Assembly (NCBI GenBank): GCA_964194555.1
Contig: CAXMMT010000021.1
Coordinates: 1-6,289 of the forward strand
Direction: 5' to 3'
Origin: SZUA-217 sp964194555
GTDB lineage: Bacteria > Actinomycetota > Acidimicrobiia > Spongiisociales > ZC4RG35
Length of the DNA stretch: 6,289 nucleotides
How positions within the stretch are numbered: position 1 is the stretch's first letter; each line of letters opens with the position of its first letter. The notes beneath the pieces are model-generated. The model did not search any database. It saw only the letters and a program-made list of their open reading frames with translations, and was not told where the DNA came from. Both the position numbers and the translations under genes were made by a program. This document shows, one piece after another, positions 1 to 4,189 of this stretch.

Positions 1-26
1 ATGAGCGGCCTCAGCGCGGTTAACCA

Positions 27-548
27 TCACGGATTCTGGCGTGTGGGAGTGGGGCGACCTTCGGAACGGAAGATGGGGCGGAAGGACAGGGCAAGCGCCG
101 TCCCCCATGCCACGGGGTAGCCCCATAGGCCCACCCCCACAATCCACCAGCGCGGGGGAACGCCATGCGGCGTCGTGACGGCGGCGGTGGCGATCTCCGC
201 GCCAACCCCGATGGTGAGGAGGACGAGGAGGCCGTACCAGCCGACCGCATCGCCCTTGCGAATCAGGGGCGTCACGACGACGCCGACCAGAGCGAACGCG
301 GCGACACCGTAGGCGGCGAGCATTTGGAAGTGGAATCCGGTGTGGCCGAGGAGGTCCAACCCGCCGAAACCCTCGCCACCGAACCCAACGTGCTCACTTA
401 CAACGATGAAAAGCCCCCAGAGCACCAGCACCGCGGCCGCGTCGAGCCTTGGAAAGCGGCGGCGGCGGACGAGGAAGAGGGCGACCACGACTGGAGCCAC
501 GGCGACCGCAAACACGGCGATGCCCTGGGACAGCTCCGCGAAAGTCAC
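27..548 (-). CDS. Hypothetical five-helix membrane protein
   Basis: I do not recognise this family. The reading frame is open back to about 623, but I place the start at the GTG at 548-546, which begins VTFAELSQG and gives 173 residues. A weak purine-rich GGGG lies about 8 bases upstream. Earlier codons encode an unconvincing, unhydrophobic extension. Five hydrophobic segments are visible: about residues 6-25, 34-52, 73-95, 102-122 and 132-152. A basic RRRRF turn after the first helix suggests a cytoplasmic loop there. A glycine-rich loop (GFGGEGFGG) separates helices 2 and 3, and the tail is polar and basic. No catalytic motif, signal-peptide cleavage site or transporter signature is apparent. 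The gene stands alone in this window, so context gives no function. A plus-strand frame over the same bases encodes only low-complexity charged sequence, so the minus frame is the real one. I am fairly sure it is a gene; its role is unknown. Confidence 0.7.
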   Translation of the reverse strand: MTFAELSQGIAVFAVAVAPVVVALFLVRRRRFPRLDAAAVLVLWGLFIVVSEHVGFGGEGFGGLDLLGHTGFHFQMLAAYGVAAFALVGVVVTPLIRKGDAVGWYGLLVLLTIGVGAEIATAAVTTPHGVPPRWWIVGVGLWGYPVAWGTALALSFRPIFRSEGRPTPTRQNP

Positions 549-593
549 CGACGCACCCCGTGAGAAAACGACGGGTCGGGTTTGCAGCCGACC

Positions 594-623
594 ATATAGC
601 CAAGGGTAGCCGTGGCATAGCAA
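594..623 (-). promoter_or_regulatory. Possible promoter of the membrane protein gene
   Basis: On the minus strand TTGCTA (623-618) is followed after 18-19 bases by CTATAT/TATATG (599-593). This resembles a housekeeping -35/-10 pair with a long spacer. It would start transcription near 587, leaving a leader of about 39 bases before the GTG at 548. The call rests on sequence resemblance only. Confidence 0.25.
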
Positions 624-773
624 GGCCTCAGACCTGAGATCACCGGCGTCTCGATCACCTAAGCACTACGGGATCTTCATCCTGCCCACTGGAGAAAACG
701 CCTTCGTCTAACGATTCGCACCGCTCGCGCAACACCTTCACTCCGCGCACATAACGGCTGCCAGTTCAGGTGG
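624..773. other. Gene-free stretch, nothing recognised
   Basis: Together with 549-623 and 828-868 this makes up the 320-base gap between the membrane protein gene and the SnoaL-like gene. Apart from the possible promoter, the small transposase remnant and the hairpin listed separately, I see no convincing reading frame, RNA gene or repeat. The short open frames here have no recognisable protein content. Confidence 0.5.
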
Positions 774-827
774 TCATTGCAACACTTCGGCGAGTTTCTC
801 TGAGGGTGTCATGTCGTCGAGGGTTTG
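774..827 (-). pseudogene. Remnant resembling the C-terminus of an IS30-type transposase
   Basis: Read on the minus strand, the bases encode QTLDDMTPSEKLAEVLQ followed by a TGA stop at 776-774. This closely resembles the last residues of actinobacterial IS30-family transposases, which end in a motif of the form RPRxTLxxxTPSEKLAEVL. The preceding residues (RQLTT) no longer match the expected arginine/proline lead-in, so only about 17 residues are preserved. The bases running past the stop (GTTGCAATGACCACC, 779-765) look like a possible terminal inverted repeat, since in these elements the stop often lies within or beside the end. No second inverted repeat was found. The family call rests on memory of the motif, and a chance match is possible for such a short piece. 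Confidence 0.4.
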
Positions 828-838
828 GGTTGTTAGCT

Positions 839-856
839 GTCGGTCGACGGACCGGC
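839..856 (-). terminator. Weak hairpin after the SnoaL-like gene
   Basis: GTCGGTC (839-845) pairs with GACCGGC (850-856) through one G-U pair, around the tetraloop GACG. It begins 12 bases beyond the stop codon of the SnoaL-like gene. There is no T tract after it on the minus strand, so it may slow or protect the 3' end rather than act as a classical intrinsic terminator. Confidence 0.25.
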
Positions 857-868
857 GTTCACGTCTGG

Positions 869-1261
869 CTAGGACCAGAACTCGTCGACCAGGTTCTGAT
901 CCTCAGCGTAGGCCCAGAACTCTGTGATTTTCCCGTCCTTCATATGAAACACGTGGACGGTGTTGCCTTCAAGCGTCTTGTCTCCGCGGGTTGCTGATCC
1001 AGTGACCAGTGCCACACCATGTTCATCGTTGGCGAGGAGGTCGTGGATTTCGTTTTTGAAGTTGCCGCCAGTCTCTTCCATGAGACGGGCGAAGAAACCG
1101 AAGACAGCTTCCTTTCCTACATAGTCCCCGCTCAGAATGTTGTTTCCGGCGGTATGCCACACGATGTCGTCTGACATGTTCGCGCTCACCGCTTCCATGT
1201 CGCCTCTTGCGAACGCCTCATAGCCGGCACGTGCGCTTTCTAGATTTGGATGGTCGCTCAT
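869..1261 (-). CDS. SnoaL-like / NTF2-fold protein
   Basis: A 130-residue protein of the nuclear transport factor 2 superfamily, SnoaL-like branch. These are small cone-shaped alpha+beta folds used by cyclases, isomerases, limonene-epoxide-hydrolase-like enzymes and many uncharacterised proteins. The family pattern is clear: an N-terminal helix NLESARAGYEAFARGDMEAV (residues 6-25), the strand motif MSDDIVWHTAG (29-39), SGDYVGKEAVFGFFARLME (44-62), the central strand IHDLLANDEHGVALVTG (72-88), and the C-terminal VHVFHMKDGKITEFWAY (102-118). The ATG at 1261 is chosen because GGGAGG lies 7 bases upstream (1274-1269) and homologous sequence begins there. The frame upstream to 1387 looks unrelated. 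It is a full-length single domain, probably cytoplasmic, with no signal peptide. It is divergent from the VOC gene and shares its upstream region, so the two may be co-regulated. Substrate and reaction cannot be inferred. Confidence 0.88.
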   Translation of the reverse strand: MSDHPNLESARAGYEAFARGDMEAVSANMSDDIVWHTAGNNILSGDYVGKEAVFGFFARLMEETGGNFKNEIHDLLANDEHGVALVTGSATRGDKTLEGNTVHVFHMKDGKITEFWAYAEDQNLVDEFWS

Positions 1262-1473
1262 TTGTGCACCTCCCGATGCCGTCGGTCGCCCTCGGGTGGG
1301 GCGTATCGGGGCCGAACATACACTTGGCCAATGTCCGAGGAAGGGGTAAGTCGTACCAAACCTGCCCGCAACCCCCGCAAGTATCAATCAGGCACTTATG
1401 GGCGCACACGGTTCTGGAGTTGCGGGTGGGCTGACCGGAGTAGGGTCGCGGTCCCTCTACAGGAGGCCAGATC
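1262..1473. promoter_or_regulatory. Divergent control region with three CCCGCAA heptamers
   Basis: These 212 bases separate the two divergently transcribed enzyme-like genes and must carry both promoters. CCCGCAA occurs at 1365-1371 and 1374-1380 (9-base period), and inverted as TTGCGGG at 1420-1426. An imperfect palindrome is centred on TTGGCCAA (1324-1331), flanked by ACA(C) and TGT. A possible promoter for the VOC gene is TTGCGG (1420-1425) and TAGGGT (1441-1446), but its 15-base spacer is short and the -35 lies in the inverted heptamer. Strong Shine-Dalgarno sites flank both ends: GGGAGG at 1274-1269 on the minus strand and AGGAGG at 1461-1466 on the plus strand. Operator function is inferred. 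Confidence 0.35.
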
Positions 1474-1899
1474 GTGGCAGACATGGAGTTCCCAGCGCCT
1501 TCGGAGGGGATCGTCCTCACTCATTTTGTTGTTTCGGCTGATGTTGCTGCTTCTCAGCAGTTTTATGCAGGTGTCCTTGGGGGTGTGACGGTGATGGAAG
1601 GTGGGCCGACGATCGTGAAGTTGGCCAACAGTTGGATCATCATCAATGAAGGAGGCGGACCCACCGAGGACAAGCCTGAAGTGACACTCGATGTGCCCCC
1701 TGATCCCAACCAGGTGAGTGCTTTCCTGAACATCCGTGTCGCCGATATTCAGCAGGTGTACGACGAATGGTCGGCTAAAGGTGCCACGTTTCTGACGCCT
1801 CCCATCGACCGGGGACCTGAAATCCGCTGTTACATGCGTGATCCCGACGGGCATCTCATCGAGGTAGGCCAATCCACACGCGTCCTCGAAACAGACTGA
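1474..1899 (+). CDS. VOC-family (glyoxalase/bleomycin-resistance-like) protein
   Basis: A 141-residue single-subunit vicinal-oxygen-chelate protein. The fold consists of two beta-alpha-beta-beta-beta modules forming a metal site; members include glyoxalase I, extradiol dioxygenases and antibiotic-binding proteins. Module one runs from ILTHFVV-type sequence near residue 13 through the helix VAASQQFYAGVLGG. Module two starts at FLNIRVADIQQVYDEWSAKGATFL and ends with RDPDGHLIEVGQ. His17 and Glu130 occupy usual metal-ligand positions. The start is the GTG at 1474, because a perfect AGGAGG (1461-1466) lies 7 bases upstream; the ATG at 1483 is too far for that site. The protein is full length, soluble and without a signal peptide. 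It is divergent from the SnoaL-like gene. Its TGA stop abuts a truncated response-regulator fragment on the opposite strand. Family assignment is firm; the substrate is unknown, and detoxification and secondary metabolism are both possible. Confidence 0.9.
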   Translation: MADMEFPAPSEGIVLTHFVVSADVAASQQFYAGVLGGVTVMEGGPTIVKLANSWIIINEGGGPTEDKPEVTLDVPPDPNQVSAFLNIRVADIQQVYDEWSAKGATFLTPPIDRGPEIRCYMRDPDGHLIEVGQSTRVLETD

Positions 1900-2111
1900 G
1901 CGGCGGCGCGGATGCCCTCGTTGGTTTGGGTGGGCGGCATCCGGATGTCGGTGATGACCACAGCCGGCCGATGCTCTTCGACAGCTTCGATCAGTTGGTC
2001 ATATGTTTCGCACACAGCCACCAGCTCCACGTCGTCGAGGGATCCCAGGACGGAGGTCAGGGCTTCCCTCATGAGGTAGCCGTCCTCGGCGAGAACGACT
2101 GTGGTGGTCAT
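1830..2111 (-). pseudogene. Truncated NarL/LuxR-type response regulator (5' fragment)
   Basis: The ATG at 2111 opens a frame whose first 70 or so residues are a clear receiver domain. VVLAEDGYLMREAL supplies the acidic pair Glu9/Asp10. VELVAVCETYDQLIEAVEEHRPAVVITDIRMPP supplies the phospho-acceptor Asp55. TNEGIRAA is typical of actinobacterial NarL/FixJ regulators, which are about 210 residues long with a C-terminal HTH. Homology stops at about 1900-1905. The remaining residues to the stop at 1830 are merely the antisense of the VOC gene's 3' end. The conserved Ser/Thr and Lys of the later receiver strands and the entire DNA-binding domain are missing. I therefore read it as a gene cut by a rearrangement, not a functional regulator. 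No clear ribosome binding site precedes the ATG. Upstream bases run almost directly into the tRNA fragment at 2141-2173. Confidence 0.8.
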
Positions 2112-2140
2112 GCACCAAAGCTATCAGCTGTCATGGTTGC

Positions 2141-2173
2141 AGGTTGCCGGTTCGACTCCGGTACCCGGCTCCA
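2141..2173 (+). other. tRNA 3'-end fragment, possible attachment site
   Basis: The bases form the 3' portion of a tRNA: variable loop AGGTT (2141-2145), T stem GCCGG/CCGGT (2146-2150 and 2158-2162) around the loop TTCGACT (2151-2157), acceptor 3' strand ACCCGGC (2163-2169), discriminator T (2170) and encoded CCA (2171-2173). A whole gene would need GCCGGGT as its 5' acceptor strand plus D and anticodon arms. The upstream bases 2100-2140 do not supply these, because they are the start of the response-regulator gene and a short gap. The T discriminator and G1-C72, C2-G71 ends suggest a Thr or Gly tRNA. Such 3' fragments are typical of the distal att site left after integration of an element into a tRNA gene. 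In that orientation the element would have lain to the left. Confidence 0.6.
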
Positions 2174-2263
2174 CGGAATCCCCCTCCAACTCGATCAGTT
2201 GTTGCATGATATCTGAGCAAAGAGTGTCGCTTGGAAGTCGCGAAATTTCTTCAGCGAATTGAT
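2174..2263. other. Non-coding stretch after the tRNA fragment
   Basis: I see no gene here. It is the start of a 364-base gap (2174-2537). Bases 2240-2263 are relatively AT-rich and lie directly upstream of the promoter at 2264, where they could act like an UP element. The rest of the gap is covered by the promoter and hairpin entries. Confidence 0.4.
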
Positions 2264-2292
2264 TTGGCAACAACCACCGACCTGGGTACGTT
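2264..2292 (+). promoter_or_regulatory. Housekeeping-type promoter
   Basis: TTGGCA (2264-2269, five of six bases of the -35 consensus) is followed after exactly 17 bases by TACGTT (2287-2292), which fits the actinobacterial TAnnnT -10 pattern. The A at 2299 would be a well-placed start. This is the best promoter match I found in the window. It would drive the hairpin-rich region 2299-2440 and perhaps the DUF3263-LytR_C operon that begins 240 bases downstream. Confidence 0.5.
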
Positions 2293-2298
2293 GCTTTT

Positions 2299-2440
2299 AC
2301 CGGGACGGGAATGGTCGAGAGGCGACTCCCAGTATCCGACTGGTGGACCAGCTTTAGGGTTGGAGTAGCAGACGGGTCGGAAAGCCCCGAGAGGGTGATG
2401 GCTTAGGCCACCGCTCCCTCGGGGCCTCTTCGCGTCTGGT
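2299..2440 (+). ncRNA. Candidate structured RNA or long structured leader
   Basis: Downstream of the promoter no protein is encoded for about 240 bases, but three hairpins follow one another. The first is GGGA/TCCC plus GTCG/CGAC (2307-2330, loop AGAGG). The second is CTGG/CCAG (2340-2351). The third is a long stem (2384-2425) ending in strong GC pairs. This fits either an independent small RNA ending after the third stem, or the 5' leader of the DUF3263 operon. I could not match it to SRP RNA, RNase P RNA, tmRNA or a riboswitch I know by motif. The 3' end is assumed. Confidence 0.3.
2384..2425 (+). terminator. Strong GC hairpin, possible terminator or attenuator
   Basis: GCCCCGAG (2384-2391) pairs perfectly with CTCGGGGC (2418-2425). 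Above a small bulge the stem continues with GG/CC pairs and ends in TGGC/GCCA around the loop TTAG (2403-2406). Only scattered T's follow (CTCTTCGCG), so it lacks a classical U tract, although many actinobacterial terminators do as well. Its place between promoter and first gene would suit attenuation or the end of a small RNA. Confidence 0.4.
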
Positions 2441-2537
2441 TTGTGGCCAAGAGGTCATCTAAGACGGGTGGGTTCCTCCGGAACGCTATTCGGGCAAATC
2501 CGCGAGCTTGTTGTGTGGTCGAAATACGCTGCCGGTG

Positions 2538-2768
2538 ATGCTGAGTTCTTCGGACAGGGCGATTCTCGATTTCGAGAGCGTCTGGTGGCAACAACCTGGT
2601 GGCAAGGACAAGGCGATCGAGTTCAGCCTCGGTCTGACCTCTGCCGCCTACTACGAGAGGCTGCGTCGCCTGATCGGCCTCGCCTCGGCTTTGGCCTACG
2701 ACCCGCTTACCGTTAGACGTGTACGCGGAATCATCGATATTCCGGTGGAGAGGGAAGTCGCAATCTGA
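2538..2768 (+). CDS. DUF3263 family small protein, HTH-like
   Basis: A 76-residue protein matching the actinobacterial DUF3263 family (Rv0430-like). The hallmark N-terminus DRAILDFESVWWQQPGGKDKAI (residues 6-27) is followed by a helix-turn-helix-like stretch LGLTSAAYYERLRRLIG (31-47) and ALAYDPLTVRRVRGI (51-65). The family is thought, without firm proof, to bind DNA. I use the ATG at 2538, where homology begins; a GTG at 2535 is equally possible, while the TTG at 2508 adds unrelated residues. There is no ribosome binding site, but TACGCT (2525-2530) is a TAnnnT -10 motif 7 bases before the ATG, so a leaderless transcript is possible besides the longer one from 2299. The stop overlaps the LytR_C start by one base (TGATG). 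The pairing with LytR_C is conserved in mycobacteria and supports the assignment. Confidence 0.85.
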   Translation: MLSSSDRAILDFESVWWQQPGGKDKAIEFSLGLTSAAYYERLRRLIGLASALAYDPLTVRRVRGIIDIPVEREVAI

Positions 2769-3322
2769 TGACCGACAAGGGACGACACACGTCAGACGGT
2801 GGCAGTGCCTTCTATCGGGACCTCGCCATGATGATCCTTGGCATCATTCTCGTTGGGGCCGCGGTCTTCTTTGTTCTGTTCCTCATTGCAGATGACGAAG
2901 GGTCTGCTTCGACCACCACGGCGGACTCAGGGGCGACTTCGACCAGCGCCGGGAGGTCGACAACCACATCTGAAGGGTCTACGTCCTCAACCTCATCGAC
3001 GTCGACGACACCAACCTCGACGATAGTGCCGGTACGCCCACCTGAGGAGGTGCGTGTTGTCGTTCTCAACTCGATGGGGCTTTCGGGAGCGGCGGGGCGA
3101 ATGACCCAACAGCTCGACGACGCCGGTTATCAGACGCTGCCCGCCGATGACTACGAGCCCGAGCAGGACCCATCCCGACTCTGGTATCGGGAGGGTTTCT
3201 CGGCTGAGGCCAACGAACTCCTCGAGTTCCTTCCTGGTGCTCGTGTCGAGCCCCTCCCCGACGACAGTCTGGCACCAGGTGCCGACGTGGTCATGATTCT
3301 CGGAACCGGCTACGAAGAATGA
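2768..3322 (+). CDS. LytR_C-domain membrane-anchored protein (VirR/Rv0431-like)
   Basis: A 184-residue single-pass membrane protein. A short cytoplasmic N-terminus (1-18) leads to one transmembrane helix (about 19-41, LAMMILGIILVGAAVFFVLF). A Ser/Thr-rich low-complexity linker follows (about 45-86). A LytR C-terminal domain (94-184) carries VRVVVLNSMGLSGAAGRM, the LWYREGFSAEANELLEF segment and the final GADVVMILGTGYEE. LytR_C domains accompany LytR-CpsA-Psr cell-wall ligases, but here the catalytic LCP domain is absent, as in M. tuberculosis Rv0431 (VirR), which influences envelope integrity and vesicle release. The linker would carry the domain outside the membrane. The ATG at 2768 overlaps the DUF3263 stop, and a purine-rich GGAGAGGGAAG lies upstream. 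The stop overlaps the next start as ATGA. A role in envelope maintenance is inferred from the family. Confidence 0.85.
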   Translation: MTDKGRHTSDGGSAFYRDLAMMILGIILVGAAVFFVLFLIADDEGSASTTTADSGATSTSAGRSTTTSEGSTSSTSSTSTTPTSTIVPVRPPEEVRVVVLNSMGLSGAAGRMTQQLDDAGYQTLPADDYEPEQDPSRLWYREGFSAEANELLEFLPGARVEPLPDDSLAPGADVVMILGTGYEE

Positions 3323-4173
3323 CCCATCGGGCCGCGGGTTCCGGCCGCGGTGCGCCGAGACTCTGGCTTCTTCCTATCGGCATCCTCACAGGCGAGCTCG
3401 CAATTGCCGCAGCGGGCATCTTGAGCAGGTCGCTTGTTCTCGACCTGGCGGCGTGGTGGCCCGTCTGGCTCATCTTCATCGTGATGGCGGTCCTTGTTCG
3501 TCGGTGGCGTGTCGGCCGGGTGAGGGTGGCGGGGTTGGTTCCTCTCTTGGCAACGGCAGCGTTGCTCGCTCTTCTCGCTGGCCATATTCAAGGATGGCCT
3601 GTGATGCCGTCGTCGTCTTCATGGCTCATCGGCCCGGCTGAAGGATCACCCACAGCATCTCTCACGGCACAAATCGACGGGACCGTGCGGATCGCATCTG
3701 GGGGCGAGTTTCTATACCAGGTGGAGCCGGTACGGCTAGGTGGCGAGATCGGGATTCCCGAGGCCATCGAACAAGTCCAGGAATCGTCGATATCGGTCAT
3801 CCTCCAGTCTCCGTCAGATCCCGGCTTCTACGCCTTTGCCGGCTGGAACATCGTTCTCTCCTCATCGCCGACATGGGCGCTTGCTCTCCAAGGAGAGATT
3901 GATGCCGACCTCAGCGGCATCCAAGTCACCGAATTGCAGTTGAGCGGTGACGGCGTGGTCAGGTTGGGACCGGTGTCACAGCTGACACCAGCGACGATTC
4001 TGGGGAAGTTTCAGTTGATTGTTTCCGAAGGTGTCGCTGTTCGGGTTGTGGGCACAGCGGTCGTGCCCGAGACCTGGCAGCAGCTGTCCGATGGTTGGAT
4101 AGGGCCAACGCCGGGGGACGGATGGGTGATATCGGTGCCCACGGGGAGCTTGCTATCCGTCACCCACGGGTAG
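3319..4173 (+). CDS. Membrane protein, LiaF/toast-rack-like
   Basis: A 284-residue protein with two parts. The N-terminus has a basic start and three hydrophobic helices (about 15-37, 43-61 and 69-89). The WWPVWLIFIVMAVLVRRWR segment resembles the WP-containing membrane hairpin of LiaF/DUF5668 proteins. From about 97 onward the sequence is extended and beta-rich, with short glycine-punctuated segments such as EIDADLSGIQVTELQLSGDG (193-212) and a final GWVISVPTGSLLSV (268-281). These recall the toast-rack domain of LiaF-like envelope-stress proteins. The resemblance is structural and the family assignment tentative; no enzyme motif is seen. The ATG at 3319 overlaps the LytR_C stop (ATGA), so translation is probably coupled. 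Position in the operon suggests a partner in envelope sensing or upkeep. The stop at 4171-4173 lies 16 bases before the transporter gene. Confidence 0.75.
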   Translation: MTHRAAGSGRGAPRLWLLPIGILTGELAIAAAGILSRSLVLDLAAWWPVWLIFIVMAVLVRRWRVGRVRVAGLVPLLATAALLALLAGHIQGWPVMPSSSSWLIGPAEGSPTASLTAQIDGTVRIASGGEFLYQVEPVRLGGEIGIPEAIEQVQESSISVILQSPSDPGFYAFAGWNIVLSSSPTWALALQGEIDADLSGIQVTELQLSGDGVVRLGPVSQLTPATILGKFQLIVSEGVAVRVVGTAVVPETWQQLSDGWIGPTPGDGWVISVPTGSLLSVTHG

Positions 4174-4180
4174 TTACACT
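4150..4180 (+). promoter_or_regulatory. Possible internal promoter for the AI-2E gene
   Basis: TTGCTA (4150-4155) and TACACT (4175-4180, a TAnnnT -10) lie at the 3' end of the upstream gene with a 19-base spacer. A transcript would begin within a few bases of the GTG at 4190, which lacks a clear ribosome binding site and so would be leaderless. The call rests on motif resemblance only. Confidence 0.3.
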
Positions 4181-4189
4181 TCACGGATC

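Noticed and set aside
1..120. Forty-residue plus-strand frame starting at the first base
   Set aside because: It overlaps the 3' end of the membrane protein gene on the other strand, has no recognisable content and no visible ribosome binding site.
165..563. Plus-strand 132-residue open frame antisense to the membrane protein
   Set aside because: It is a low-complexity run of charged residues with no domain, as expected for the complement of a hydrophobic GC-rich gene.
1262..1387. N-terminal extension of the SnoaL-like protein from 1387
   Set aside because: A good ribosome binding site sits just before the ATG at 1261, and the extension does not resemble the family.
2100..2173. A complete tRNA gene ending at 2173
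   Set aside because: No GCCGGGT acceptor strand or D arm is present upstream, and the only anticodon-like arm (around 2125-2139) pairs poorly with a loop lacking the usual T33.
2307..2360. Guanidine-I (ykkC) or other riboswitch, prompted by TGGTCGAGAG and TTTAGGGTT
   Set aside because: The ykkC elements are in the wrong order and imperfect, and the conserved core is missing. Cobalamin, TPP, FMN and c-di-AMP signatures were also not found.
2508..2540. Earlier TTG start for the DUF3263 gene
   Set aside because: The ten extra residues do not look like family sequence; homology begins at the ATG at 2538.
2902..3026. Possible DNA repeat array with recurring TCGAC/ACCTC units
   Set aside because: It is explained by the Ser/Thr-rich protein linker and has no regular period; no CRISPR-like repeats and spacers occur anywhere in the window.
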